This document shows, piece by piece, positions 7,648 to 16,683 of a stretch of DNA of 46,093 nucleotides; the stretch's first letter is position 1; every line of letters begins with the position of its first letter. A program made the position numbers and the translations under genes. Under the pieces are notes generated by a model. It saw nothing but the letters and a program-made list of their open reading frames with translations, searched no databases and was not told where the DNA came from. The stretch comes from CALXOJ01 sp034120015 (GTDB lineage Bacteria; Spirochaetota; Spirochaetia; JAFGXN01): assembly GCA_034120015.1 (NCBI GenBank), contig JAXEIF010000010.1:1-46093 (forward strand). The letters run 5' to 3'.

Positions 7648-9426
7648 ATGGCAGAACGAATTATCGGACAAATCAAACGGGTCAACGGACCTGTTATTGA
7701 AGTCAAAAATGTTTCGGATGCACTGAACATGGAGCTGATTCATGTCGGTGAGGCGAAACTGATCGGGGAGGTCATCAAGCTGCACGATGATCGTGCGGTG
7801 ATTCAGGTTTACGAAGATGCGACCGGGCTGGCCCCCGAAGATAATGTGTACGGAAGCGGCGGTCCGCTTTCCGTTGAGTTGGGTCCCGGCTTGATCGGGA
7901 CGATTTACGACGGTATTCAGCGTCCGCTTGATGTGCTGCGCGATATGTCCGGCAGCTACATCGAAAAGGGAATCAATGCCCCGTCGCTTTCCCGTGATAA
8001 AAAATGGCATTTTGTCCCGACCGAAGGCCTTACGGCCGGAGCCGAAGTAAAAGGCGGTCAGGTACTCGGTACGGTACAGGAAACCTCCTCCATTTGTCAC
8101 AAAATTATGGTGCCGCCCGATGTCAAGGGAGTTTTGAAATCACTTTCACCCGAAGGGGATTACACCGTTGACGAAGCGGCTGCCGTTGTCGACTGTGACG
8201 GCGTCGAAAAAGAAATTGCATTTTATCAGAAGTGGCCGATTCGGGTTCCCCGGCCGGTCGGACAGCGGTTGCCGCTGAATATTCCGCTGATTACCGGACA
8301 GCGTGTTATCGATACGCTGTTTCCGCTGGCTAAAGGCGGTACGGTCGCCATTCCCGGCGGTTTCGGAACCGGGAAAACGATGACGCAACACGCGATTGCC
8401 AAGTGGTGCGACGCCGATATTATCGTTTATGTCGGCTGCGGCGAACGCGGTAACGAGATGACCGACGTTCTGACCGAGTTTCCCGAACTGATCGACCCGC
8501 GAACGGGAAAAAGTCTGATGGAACGGACGGTGCTGATTGCCAACACCTCCAACATGCCGGTTTCCGCCCGCGAAGCCAGTATTTACACCGGAGTTACGAT
8601 CGCCGAATATTTCCGCGACATGGGACTTCATGTGGCGATTATGGCCGATTCGACGTCGCGGTGGGCGGAAGCGTTGCGCGAGCTTTCCGGCCGTATGGAA
8701 GAGATGCCGGCGGAAGAAGGCTTCCCCGCCTATCTGCCGACCCGTATCGCGGAGTTTTACGAAAGAGCCGGTTATATGGAGACGCTTTGCGGTCAGGAAG
8801 GATCGGTTTCCATTATCGGGGCGGTCTCCCCTCCGGGCGGCGACTTTTCCGAGCCGGTCACCCAGCACACGAAACGGTTTGTCCGCTGTTTCTGGGGACT
8901 CGACAAGCAGCTGGCCAACGCCCGCCACTATCCGGCTATTTCGTGGCTGGACAGCTACAGCGAATACGTTTCCGATTTAAGCGGATATTTTGCCCGTGTC
9001 GCGGGAGAAGATTTTATCAGTGACCGCGAAGAGATGATGGAGCTTCTTCAGAAAGAGGTTCGTCTGCAGCAGGTCGTCAAACTGGTCGGACCCGACGCCC
9101 TTCCCGACAGCCAGCGGTTCATTATCGAAATCTGCTCGCTGTTCAAAAACGGATTCCTTCAGCAGAACGCATTCGATGACATCGATAAATTTTCGACGAT
9201 GGACAAACAGAAAGCGATGCTCAATCTGATTCTCCAATATTACAAAAGAGGCGCGGATGCGATTAAAAAAGGTATTCCGCTGTCCAAAATCCGGAAAATG
9301 CCGGTTGCATCCGAACTGGTGAAGATGAAACTGACGATTGCCAACGGCGATGCCGACAGCTTCGATAAGCTGGCTCTCGCTCTGGAAAAAGGCATTTCGA
9401 AACTGGAGGCTCTTTATGCAGAATAA
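7648..9426 (+). CDS. atpA: V/A-type ATPase catalytic subunit A
   Basis: The nucleotide-hydrolysing or -synthesising subunit of the V1/A1 head, three copies alternating with B. It has 592 residues. It has an N-terminal beta barrel (IKRVNGPVIEVKNV), the bulge domain unique to V/A-type A subunits, the Walker A loop GGFGTGKT at 237-244, GERGNEMTDVLTEFPEL after it, and the ADSTSRWAEALRE catalytic region near 332-344. All are intact. Its 3' end overlaps subunit B by 11 nt, and the RBS for B lies within it. Confidence 0.98.
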   Translation: MAERIIGQIKRVNGPVIEVKNVSDALNMELIHVGEAKLIGEVIKLHDDRAVIQVYEDATGLAPEDNVYGSGGPLSVELGPGLIGTIYDGIQRPLDVLRDMSGSYIEKGINAPSLSRDKKWHFVPTEGLTAGAEVKGGQVLGTVQETSSICHKIMVPPDVKGVLKSLSPEGDYTVDEAAAVVDCDGVEKEIAFYQKWPIRVPRPVGQRLPLNIPLITGQRVIDTLFPLAKGGTVAIPGGFGTGKTMTQHAIAKWCDADIIVYVGCGERGNEMTDVLTEFPELIDPRTGKSLMERTVLIANTSNMPVSAREASIYTGVTIAEYFRDMGLHVAIMADSTSRWAEALRELSGRMEEMPAEEGFPAYLPTRIAEFYERAGYMETLCGQEGSVSIIGAVSPPGGDFSEPVTQHTKRFVRCFWGLDKQLANARHYPAISWLDSYSEYVSDLSGYFARVAGEDFISDREEMMELLQKEVRLQQVVKLVGPDALPDSQRFIIEICSLFKNGFLQQNAFDDIDKFSTMDKQKAMLNLILQYYKRGADAIKKGIPLSKIRKMPVASELVKMKLTIANGDADSFDKLALALEKGISKLEALYAE

Positions 9427-10846
9427 CGAAGCATCTTTTGCGGATAAAAAATATATCAGCGGCCGGGAATATGTCGGAGTCAACCGTATCGAAGGATCTC
9501 TGGTTGTCGTGAAGAAAACGCACCCGGTCGGTTATCAGGAACTGGTCGAAGTTCTCGACCGCAACGGCAATATCCGCCGCGGAATTGTTCTGGACACCTC
9601 CGATACGGCTGTGACCGTTCAGATTTTCGAAGGAACCACCGGTCTCGATATGCCGCATACGAAAGTACGGTTTATGGGCGAACCGCTGAAACTGGGCGTT
9701 TCGGAAAAAATGCTCGGCCGCGTTTTCAACGGTCTCGGCATTCCGAAAGACGGCGGACCGGTGCCGGTTGCCGAAAAAGAGGAAGACGTCAACGGCCGGC
9801 CGATTAACCCGACCTCGCGCATCTATCCCCGCGACTTTATTCAAACCGGTATCAGCGTGATCGACGGCATGAACACCCTCATCCGCGGCCAGAAGCTGCC
9901 GATCTTCTCCGGCAACGGCATGCCGCATAACGAGCTGGCGGCACAAATCGCCCGGCAGGCCCGGATTCTCGGTGAGGAAACCAACTTTGCCGTTGTATTT
10001 GCCGCCATGGGTGTCAAAAACGACGTAGCCCGCTTCTTCATCAAGTCGTTCGAAGAATCCGGCGTTCTTTCCAACGTTGCTCTTTTCCTCTCGTTGGCCG
10101 ACGAACCGTCAATCGAAAGAATGATTACGCCGCGAACGGCGTTGACGCTGGCCGAGTATCTGGCGTACGACAAAGGCATGCACGTTCTGGTCATTATGAC
10201 CGATATGGCCAACTACTGCGAATCGCTTCGCGAAATCTCCACACAGCGCGGTGAGATTCCGTCCCGAAAAGGATATCCCGGTTATCTTTATTCCAACCTG
10301 GCCGAGATTTACGAACGGTCCGGAATGATTGAAGGCTGCAAAGGATCGATTACCCAGCTGCCGATTCTCACCATGCCCAACGACGATATTACCCACCCGA
10401 TTCCCGACCTTTCCGGTTACATTACCGAAGGACAGATCGTTTTCGACCGCGAAATGCACGGAAAATCGCTCTATCCGCCGGTGGCCGGTCTGCCGTCGCT
10501 TTCCCGTCTGATGAAAGACGGTATCGGTGAAGGAATGACCCGCAAAGACCACCCGCACCTTTCCAGCCAGCTGTTTGCTTCATACAGTTATGTGAAGGAC
10601 GTCCGCAATCTGGCGTCGGTTATCGGCGAAGAAGAGCTGACACCGCTGGATAAACGCTATATGGAATTCGGCGAAAAGTTCGAGCGGGAATTCGTCAATC
10701 AGGGAATGACTTCCAACCGCACCATCGAAGAAACACTCGATTTGGGCTGGGACTGTCTGCGCCTGCTGCCGCGCGAAGAACTGCACCGTGTGACGGAAGA
10801 AGAGCTGGTCGAGTATTACGACAGCAGAGAGGGAATCGGAGACTGA
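9416..10846 (+). CDS. atpB: V/A-type ATPase subunit B
   Basis: Non-catalytic nucleotide-binding subunit of the head. The frame is open further upstream, but the start is placed at ATG 9416 because GGAGG lies 6 nt before it, giving 476 residues (MQNNEASFADKKYISGREYVGV). It lacks a P-loop, as expected for B. Conserved blocks include QTGISVIDGMNTLIRGQKLPIFSGNGMPHN (split here for length) around 145-175, SLADEPSIERMITPR and PSLSRLMKDGIGEGMTRKDH. The start codon overlaps the end of subunit A by 11 nt. Confidence 0.97.
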   Translation: MQNNEASFADKKYISGREYVGVNRIEGSLVVVKKTHPVGYQELVEVLDRNGNIRRGIVLDTSDTAVTVQIFEGTTGLDMPHTKVRFMGEPLKLGVSEKMLGRVFNGLGIPKDGGPVPVAEKEEDVNGRPINPTSRIYPRDFIQTGISVIDGMNTLIRGQKLPIFSGNGMPHNELAAQIARQARILGEETNFAVVFAAMGVKNDVARFFIKSFEESGVLSNVALFLSLADEPSIERMITPRTALTLAEYLAYDKGMHVLVIMTDMANYCESLREISTQRGEIPSRKGYPGYLYSNLAEIYERSGMIEGCKGSITQLPILTMPNDDITHPIPDLSGYITEGQIVFDREMHGKSLYPPVAGLPSLSRLMKDGIGEGMTRKDHPHLSSQLFASYSYVKDVRNLASVIGEEELTPLDKRYMEFGEKFEREFVNQGMTSNRTIEETLDLGWDCLRLLPREELHRVTEEELVEYYDSREGIGD

Positions 10847-10850
10847 ACCG

Positions 10851-11483
10851 ATGAAAAAAATTGCACCGACGAAATCGAATCTGATGAAAACCCGCGACGA
10901 ACTGAAATTCGCGAAACTCGGATTCGATCTTCTCGACCAAAAAAGAAGTATTCTCGTCTCGGAACTGGTCAACCTGACGGAGCGGGCCGAAACGCAGCAG
11001 CGGTCGCTGGAAACGACACTGGCCGAAGCGTATAAAAGCCTCGAAAACGCCGTTCTGCGGATGGGAAAACTCAAAATTCATTCGCTGTCGGCTGCCGTTC
11101 ACATCGAATCGGAAATCCGTCTTTCGTCGCGCAAAGTGATGGGCGTCGGGTTGCCGATTGTCGATACCGATTTTCACGAGAAGGCACCCTATTTCAGCAT
11201 GACCGATACCCCGTATTATATCGACGAGGCGGTTTCACGGTTTAAAACAGCCGTCGAATCGATGGGGCAGTTTGCCGAAATTAAAATTTCGATTATGAGA
11301 CTGGCCAGGGAAGTGAAAAAAACAATTCGTAAAGTCAACGCTCTGGAAAAAATCGCCATTCCCGATTTGGAAGAAACGGTTCGCCATATCGCCAACCGTC
11401 TCGAAGAGGCGGAACGGGAAAATCTGATTCTGATGAAAACCATCAAAGAACGGCTTGAAAAAGCAGGAGAGGAAGAAGAATGA
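10851..11483 (+). CDS. atpD: V/A-type ATPase central-shaft subunit D
   Basis: The gamma-like rotor shaft, an antiparallel coiled coil inside the A3B3 head. The 210 residues begin APTKSNLMKTRDELKFAKLG, the typical AtpD start, and end in the conserved RRVNALE-type segment (RKVNALEKIAIPDLEETVRHI, about 160-180) followed by a charged coiled-coil tail. It starts 4 nt after B. Its stop overlaps the next start (ATGA at 11480-11483), so the stress-protein gene is translationally coupled to the ATPase operon. Confidence 0.94.
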   Translation: MKKIAPTKSNLMKTRDELKFAKLGFDLLDQKRSILVSELVNLTERAETQQRSLETTLAEAYKSLENAVLRMGKLKIHSLSAAVHIESEIRLSSRKVMGVGLPIVDTDFHEKAPYFSMTDTPYYIDEAVSRFKTAVESMGQFAEIKISIMRLAREVKKTIRKVNALEKIAIPDLEETVRHIANRLEEAERENLILMKTIKERLEKAGEEEE

Positions 11484-12001
11484 AACTTGTAAACAAAATT
11501 CTGGTTTACATTGACGATTCCGATGCCGCCATTGCGGCCATACAGGCTTCGATTCTGTTGGCAAAACAGTTTGAAGCCGAGCTGTACGGACTTTACGTCA
11601 TCAATACGAAAGCGTTGGGCGATCTGGTCAAAGCCCGGATTTTTGTCGAAAGCGAACGGGAAGAGTACGCCCGCGAACTGGAAGAAGATGCCGAACGCTA
11701 TCTGAGACTGGCCCGCCGGCTGGCCGATTCCAAAAAAGTGGCCATCGAGGCGGAAAAAGTGCAGGGGACACCCCACAGCGAAATCCGCAAAGCGGTCGAG
11801 GAGAAAGGAATCGATCTGCTGGTTGTCGGCGTCGAGAGCAACCGGACCAAAAGTCTGCGCGAAGAACTTCACAGTGACAAAGATATGGCGATGAAGCAGG
11901 TCACCTGCGATGTTCTGTGTATCAAAAACGAAGAACGGATGGAACGCTGTTTCGAAACGGAAGAGGAGGGAGAAAATCATGGCTTTGGCAAACTTAATTA
12001 A
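11480..12001 (+). CDS. Universal stress protein (UspA) family
   Basis: A 173-residue Usp fold: it begins NKILVYIDDSDAAIAAIQASILLAKQF (split across residues about 5-31) and ends with the beta-strand segment DLLVVGVES...SDKDMAMKQVTCDVLCI near 115-150. The usual ATP-binding Usp motif GxxGxxxxxxxxxGS is not clearly present (VESNRTKSLREELHSD instead), so this may be a non-ATP-binding member. It overlaps the subunit D stop by 4 nt and the next gene's start by 23 nt. It is therefore part of the ATPase transcript, suggesting a regulatory link to energy status; that role is inference. Confidence 0.85.
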   Translation: MKLVNKILVYIDDSDAAIAAIQASILLAKQFEAELYGLYVINTKALGDLVKARIFVESEREEYARELEEDAERYLRLARRLADSKKVAIEAEKVQGTPHSEIRKAVEEKGIDLLVVGVESNRTKSLREELHSDKDMAMKQVTCDVLCIKNEERMERCFETEEEGENHGFGKLN

Positions 12002-12425
12002 GCAGGAAAACATTCAGGTACCTCTGACGGCAAAAACAAAAACGGAAGCCGTCTGCGAAATGATCGGACTTTTAAACAAAAACGGTCTGATTCACGATGT
12101 GAAAGCCGTTACCGATGCCGTTTTCGAGCGGGAAGCTCTTTCTTCGACCGGATTGGGCGACGGGATTGCCGTTCCGCATGCCAAAACCGAATCGGTTCAG
12201 ACACCCGTTCTGGCAATCGGAATTTCGAAAGAAGGAATCGATTTTCAGGCGCATGACGGCGAACCGGTTTATGTCGTTTTTCTGATGATTGCTCCCAAAA
12301 GCCAGCCGGGACAGCATATCGAGGCACTTTCCGAAATTGCCAAAATGATGCAGGCACCGATTGTGATGAAAATGCTGAAAAAAGCCGATACGCCGCAGGA
12401 CGTGATCGATGTTTTGTCCGAATAA
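11979..12425 (+). CDS. PTS IIA(Ntr/fructose)-type phosphocarrier protein
   Basis: A 148-residue EIIA domain of the fructose/nitrogen class. The motif TGLGDGIAVPHAKTE carries the phospho-accepting histidine at residue 67. There is no attached IIB or IIC domain, so it is either a stand-alone sugar PTS component or, more likely, a PtsN-like regulator. The start at 11979 is chosen because AGGAGGGAG lies just upstream (11961-11972); this start lies inside the universal-stress gene. It is the last gene before the operon terminator. Confidence 0.9.
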   Translation: MALANLIKQENIQVPLTAKTKTEAVCEMIGLLNKNGLIHDVKAVTDAVFEREALSSTGLGDGIAVPHAKTESVQTPVLAIGISKEGIDFQAHDGEPVYVVFLMIAPKSQPGQHIEALSEIAKMMQAPIVMKMLKKADTPQDVIDVLSE

Positions 12426-12440
12426 AGCAGACAGATAATC

Positions 12441-12476
12441 AAAAACCCCTCTTCCGCGGAAGAGGGGTTTTATTTT
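12441..12476 (+). terminator. Rho-independent terminator of the V-ATPase operon
   Basis: AACCCCTCTTCC pairs with GGAAGAGGGGTT around a short CGC-type loop, followed by TTATTTTG. It closes the transcript from the ATPase stalk gene to the IIA gene. Confidence 0.9.
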
Positions 12477-12493
12477 GCCGGAAAAAACCGCTG

Positions 12494-12521
12494 TTGACTT
12501 TTCGCTGTTTCGTGGTATGAT
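12494..12521 (+). promoter_or_regulatory. Promoter of lipoprotein gene 12545
   Basis: TTGACT (12494-12499), 16-nt spacer, TATGAT (12516-12521), with an ACGGAGG RBS at 12530-12536 before the ATG. Confidence 0.6.
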
Positions 12522-12544
12522 TTTTTCAGACGGAGGTCCTGTAA

Positions 12545-14017
12545 ATGAAAAAAAGTATAGGCGGTATTTTTCTCCTGACGGTTTTAGCGGTTTTGTCCTG
12601 TGAAGGAAAAACCCTGCTTTCTTCAGAAGACAGCGAACCCAACCTGTATCAGCCCCGCTTAAACGGACTGGAGTTGGAATCGTTTGAGGTGAATGCGCTG
12701 ACAGCGGAAAATCTTTCCGAATGGGACCCCGATACCCTGTCGGCGGCCGATTTTTCCCGCCCGTCGGAAACAGATATTTACACCGAAAGCCGTTTCCGAA
12801 TCCGGTGGCAGACGGGCGAAAGACATACAGACCGTGTCAACCGTTTCTTTCTGTTTCTGGTAGAGGATAATCCCGATTTAATGATTGCTCCTCCCGTACC
12901 CCGCCCCATGGAACTGACAGTCAAAAAAAACGGGGCGTCGCTTAGAGGAGGAAGTCCTGTTGCCGCGGGCGGCTCTCTTTATGCGGATCAAATTTCTTCC
13001 GAGGGCGATATTGTGACTCTGCGCAATCTGAAACCGGCTGCCTGCTATTATATTTTTCTCGGATCGCCGAAAGAAGACCTCCGGTTTTATCCGGAATCGG
13101 GCCTTTTGAGAGAGAGAAAGGACGGCGAACCGGATTCGAACGGTGAAGACGGTTTCGGATTTTTAAGCGGAACGGTCACCTTTCCTTCTTTGCGTCATTT
13201 TTCCGACCGCATACGGATTTGGACGCCCGCCGCGGTTTTTATTACGGACGTTTATTTTACGCCCGATAATGCGGGTCTGGTTGTCAAAAGCGGCAAACGG
13301 ATCGATTCGGGAAGCGATTACCGCCTGCATCTCGGGAACGGGGAAATCCACCGCATCGGGACCGGCTCGACAGAAACGAGAATTTCTCTGAAAGAACCTT
13401 TTCGGGGAGAGACTCTCGATTTCGGTATCGAAGTTGTCGATGCTCTCGACAGGGAGCCGAAGAGCGAAGATGAAAAGTGGAATGATGCCGAAGTCTCTCT
13501 TGTCCGGTTTGAAAAGAGCGTCCGACCTTATCCGTCGGCACCGGTTATCGGCGAAACAGTCGAAATGCTTCCCGAAGGAGGAGCGCAGTCATGGCCGGCA
13601 TTCCGGTTTACCGTAACGGTCGACGAAAACGCCGCCGCTTATTTTCAAACGACGGAAAACGGAATGCTTCCCGGAACGCAAAAATCCGGCAGCGGAGAAT
13701 TACCGGACCGTTTCCTGAATGTTTTCCGGCAGAGTCCGGATGACACTTTCTTTAGTCCGGTTCGGGTCGAGAATGAAGAGGATGATTACACCAACTCAAA
13801 ATATTACTATACATATACGCCGGATTCCGGCGATGCGGCCCGTTTTACGGTTACGGTCTTTTATATGCCTCCTCTTGAGAATCTGAACTGGTATGTTACG
13901 GTTAAAAATCATTCGAATTTTCAAAACCCGTTTCTGGCCGGAGAAGAAAATAATCTGCGGGTTCAGGAGTCGGACTATTCGCAGCCGCTGACCGATCCCG
14001 TCAGTGCGGAAGGTTGA
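12545..14017 (+). CDS. Putative lipoprotein of unknown function
   Basis: A 490-residue protein with a lipoprotein signal peptide: MKKSIGGIFLLTVLAVLSCE, with VLSC as the spirochaete-style lipobox and the lipidated cysteine at residue 19. The mature part is predicted to be beta-rich and may comprise several Ig/fibronectin-like units (for example YYIFLGSPKEDLRFY and RFTVTVFYMPPLENLNWYVT). No catalytic motif was recognised. It heads a run of four lipoprotein genes on the same strand and has its own promoter and RBS (GGAGG). Likely surface or periplasmic; function unknown. Confidence 0.8.
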   Translation: MKKSIGGIFLLTVLAVLSCEGKTLLSSEDSEPNLYQPRLNGLELESFEVNALTAENLSEWDPDTLSAADFSRPSETDIYTESRFRIRWQTGERHTDRVNRFFLFLVEDNPDLMIAPPVPRPMELTVKKNGASLRGGSPVAAGGSLYADQISSEGDIVTLRNLKPAACYYIFLGSPKEDLRFYPESGLLRERKDGEPDSNGEDGFGFLSGTVTFPSLRHFSDRIRIWTPAAVFITDVYFTPDNAGLVVKSGKRIDSGSDYRLHLGNGEIHRIGTGSTETRISLKEPFRGETLDFGIEVVDALDREPKSEDEKWNDAEVSLVRFEKSVRPYPSAPVIGETVEMLPEGGAQSWPAFRFTVTVDENAAAYFQTTENGMLPGTQKSGSGELPDRFLNVFRQSPDDTFFSPVRVENEEDDYTNSKYYYTYTPDSGDAARFTVTVFYMPPLENLNWYVTVKNHSNFQNPFLAGEENNLRVQESDYSQPLTDPVSAEG

Positions 14018-14034
14018 AATTCCGGTCTTGCCGT

Positions 14035-14066
14035 CACAAAAAATGAATAATAATTCATTTTTTGTG
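14035..14066 (+). terminator. AT-rich perfect hairpin after lipoprotein 12545
   Basis: CACAAAAAATGAAT is followed by AATA and then its exact reverse complement (14-bp arms, 4-nt loop). The T-run lies inside the stem rather than after it. It could be a terminator read in either direction or a protein-binding palindrome. Confidence 0.5.
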
Positions 14067-14129
14067 AGATTGGTCTTATTTAAAAGTAAATAAAATATAA
14101 TAATTTATAAAAATTTTACAAAAAGAATA

Positions 14130-14157
14130 TTGACATCCGGAAATTCTATGCTAGACT
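14130..14157 (+). promoter_or_regulatory. Possible promoter of the repeat-containing lipoprotein gene
   Basis: TTGACA (14130-14135), 16-nt spacer, TAGACT (14152-14157), in a very AT-rich 160-nt gap. The -35 is perfect; the -10 is weak. Confidence 0.45.
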
Positions 14158-14176
14158 TTTTTCATGGAAGAAGGAG

Positions 14177-15463
14177 TTGGTATATGAAAAAACAGAACAG
14201 AACAGAACAGAACACATTTTATTGACACTTTTTGCGGTGTTGTTTCTTTTGGTCGGATGTATAAAAGGAGAAATGGATATGACATGTTCCCTGATGCCTT
14301 TGCGGCTCTCATATAGGGAAGCCTGTATCGGGACAAAACCGGAAGAACCGGTCGTTTTTCAAAGTACTCATCCGATTCATCAGGATCGGTTTTTGGATAT
14401 ATTCGAAATGAAAAGAGGGTCGGTGGAAACAGGTAAAATTTCAAATGAGGAAAATTCGGACTGGTATAAGATTGAATTTTCCGAAGATGGAAAGAAAATC
14501 AGTATTTCCCCTTCGGGAGAAAAAAAATGGGAATTCGGTAAATTTTATACTATCACCTTTAAAAGTCCGTATGTTTGGTCTGCAGATTTGCTTCATTGTT
14601 ACGCACAGGGTGTAGATATGTGTTTTGTGCCGATGAACAGTTATTATGTTTCTTCCGACGGTACAGGAAAACCGGAAACGGCAACTTCATGGGAAACGGC
14701 AACTTCAGACTTGGGAGGCTTGTTTAAATATTTGACAGAAACTTTTGAGAAAATAAGCAAGATAGAGAAAGGCCGATATGTTGCCTGGAGAGACGGAAAA
14801 GGTTTTTCCATTTGGATAACAGATGGTCGGTGGACAATAACGCCCGATAACTCGATTGAGAAAATATCTATGGAATTTTGTAAAATTTACGGAGGCATCA
14901 AAAAAAATGCAACTTCGATCGAAGAAAAAGAGGGGTACACAACTATTATTTTTGATGAGAATGTTAATTTATCGTTAGGACAGGATTGGCAGATAAGAGA
15001 GGGACAGCAAATTCTCAATAATCTTATTCTGAAAGGAATTTTTACTTTTGATTATACCAGTATCATAGATTCAACACTCATTTACGAAGTCGAAGCCAGC
15101 ATAATGGGATTAACAGATGTCAATGGCAATTACACTTCTCTCCTTGCAGAGAATTCAATATTTTACGGTAGTCAAAGCTCTCCTTACGCTATATGGAAAT
15201 TACCGTATATTTCGACAGATTTTGTTGCAGCAACAACCCCCGTTAGGGAAGCTGATATATTTTTATCATGGAGAGGCAAAGATACCGATGATGACATACC
15301 TTTTATTGTAGGGGGCGATTATACAGGCAAACCTCCCCGTTTTGTCGATCCCGACAACAATGATTTTCGGCTGCGTTCCGATTCGTGTCTGCTGAAAACC
15401 GGAAAAGACGGTAAAAATTACGGCGGCTGGCAGGGTGAAGGAATTGCGGTTCCTGCTCCGTAA
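14177..15463 (+). CDS. Lipoprotein with beta-helix-like body; 5' end carries a pentanucleotide repeat (possibly phase-variable)
   Basis: The coding frame gives a lipoprotein signal (HILLTLFAVLFLLVGC, Cys 28 counted from TTG 14177) and a 428-residue product. The best start, ATG 14184 with AAGGAG 7 nt upstream, is in another frame. It yields only MKKQNRTEQNTFY before TGA at 14223, because four CAGAA units lie at the junction (14191-14214). Removing one unit would join that ATG to the lipoprotein frame. In the present state only the weaker TTG at 14177 reads the long frame. The body resembles the next gene: an Ig-like N-terminal part, then YYVSSDGTGKPETATSWETA and a C-terminal PPRFVDPDNNDFRLRSDS, as in right-handed beta-helix proteins. 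Function unknown. Confidence 0.72.
   Translation: MVYEKTEQNRTEHILLTLFAVLFLLVGCIKGEMDMTCSLMPLRLSYREACIGTKPEEPVVFQSTHPIHQDRFLDIFEMKRGSVETGKISNEENSDWYKIEFSEDGKKISISPSGEKKWEFGKFYTITFKSPYVWSADLLHCYAQGVDMCFVPMNSYYVSSDGTGKPETATSWETATSDLGGLFKYLTETFEKISKIEKGRYVAWRDGKGFSIWITDGRWTITPDNSIEKISMEFCKIYGGIKKNATSIEEKEGYTTIIFDENVNLSLGQDWQIREGQQILNNLILKGIFTFDYTSIIDSTLIYEVEASIMGLTDVNGNYTSLLAENSIFYGSQSSPYAIWKLPYISTDFVAATTPVREADIFLSWRGKDTDDDIPFIVGGDYTGKPPRFVDPDNNDFRLRSDSCLLKTGKDGKNYGGWQGEGIAVPAP
14191..14214 (+). repeat. Pentanucleotide tandem repeat (CAGAA)4 at the start of a lipoprotein gene
   Basis: Four uninterrupted 5-bp units plus a partial fifth, preceded by a six-A run, immediately after the ATG at 14184. 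A change of one unit shifts the reading frame between the ATG and the lipoprotein signal peptide. Confidence 0.85.
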
Positions 15464-15531
15464 AACGTTATCGCAACTCTTTCGGCCGGATACCGGTGGG
15501 ATTTGAAAATCGGGAACAGGGAGAGTGTTTT

Positions 15532-16683
15532 ATGAAAAAAGTGATGCTGATTTTTTTGACTGTTTTTTGGATTTTTTCGTGTGAAGAACGGCCCGAAATC
15601 TTTTCTCTGACAGCAATGCCGGAATCGGCCGAAAATGCGGCTTCCGTCGGGTTCTTTTCCGTCGGGCCGACGGAAAAACTGATTCTGACGGCTTCTCTGC
15701 CCGTCGACCGGAAGAAGGCCGAAAGAAATATCCGGAAAGCGGTCTGGTCCTACAGGGCGTATAACAGCAGTCGGGATGTGACACCCGAAAAATCGAAAGA
15801 GACGGGAACTCTTTTTACGGTTACCTTCTCGGAAGACGGACGCAGAATTGCACTGATTCCCGCATCCGGGAAATGGCCGGCAGGTTACAATTTCATCCGT
15901 TTTAAAGATCCGTTTTATCCCGAAGACAACAAAGATTTTTACGAATATACAATGGAGGCCCTCTCATTCTCGGCCGATACGGTTTTTTATGCCAATGCGG
16001 CGGCTTCCGATCCGGCAGGAGAAGGAGCGGGTCTTTCCCCCGAGAAGCCGTTTAACGATCTCGAAGATGTGTTTATGGCCGGAAACCGGAGCCGGTATCT
16101 GTCGTGTCGGATTGAGTGTGCGCCCGGAGTATACGAAATGCCGAGAGCGGCTTACGGCTGGAGTGTGATTAAAATTGCCGGCAGCAGCAAAGGGCTTACC
16201 GTGTTTAAAGGCGATTTTTCGGCAACCAAAACAATAGAATCGGCTGCCGGTTTTTCGGCAAGCCGGGTTGTCTTTTTCGGCGGATTGGATTTGGATTCGG
16301 TGTCCGAAGTGAAATACAGTTTTGACAGCTGCACGGTTTATGTACCGGCCGGGAAAGCACTGATTATCGGAAACAGAGCAAAAGGCACGTTTACCGATAC
16401 GGTTCTCTTTACGGAAAATCCGGCCGGCTCCGGTGCGGCGGTTCTGCCTGTCGGTGTTTCTCTGAAAAACTGCGCCCTTTCGGAGAACCTGTTTGCGGGA
16501 GAAGATGCGGCAGTGCTGCTGAGCCGCAGCAACGATACCGATACGCCCGACGGCGGAAAGGCGCCGCTCTTTTTCGATCCGTCCGCGTACGCCTTTGAAC
16601 CGAAACCGGGATCGCCGCTTCTGAATTCCGGAAATCCCGAAGAGAATATCGGTGCCTATAAAGGGACGGGGAGAACGGAATGA
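15532..16683 (+). CDS. Lipoprotein with beta-helix-like body (paralogue of the preceding gene)
   Basis: A 383-residue lipoprotein: MKKVMLIFLTVFWIFSCEE, lipobox IFSC, Cys 17. The frame is open from 15496, but ATG 15532 is chosen because it begins the signal peptide and has GGGAGAG upstream. An Ig-like N-terminal part (VTFSEDGRRIALIPASGKWP) matches FSEDGKKISISPSGEKKW in the preceding gene. It is followed by a DUF1565-like entry into a parallel beta-helix (VFYANAAASDPAGEGAGLSP) and the C-terminal LFFDPSAYAFEPKPGSPLL. Presumably outer-membrane or periplasmic; ligand unknown. Its stop overlaps the next start (ATGA, 16680-16683). Confidence 0.8.
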   Translation: MKKVMLIFLTVFWIFSCEERPEIFSLTAMPESAENAASVGFFSVGPTEKLILTASLPVDRKKAERNIRKAVWSYRAYNSSRDVTPEKSKETGTLFTVTFSEDGRRIALIPASGKWPAGYNFIRFKDPFYPEDNKDFYEYTMEALSFSADTVFYANAAASDPAGEGAGLSPEKPFNDLEDVFMAGNRSRYLSCRIECAPGVYEMPRAAYGWSVIKIAGSSKGLTVFKGDFSATKTIESAAGFSASRVVFFGGLDLDSVSEVKYSFDSCTVYVPAGKALIIGNRAKGTFTDTVLFTENPAGSGAAVLPVGVSLKNCALSENLFAGEDAAVLLSRSNDTDTPDGGKAPLFFDPSAYAFEPKPGSPLLNSGNPEENIGAYKGTGRTE

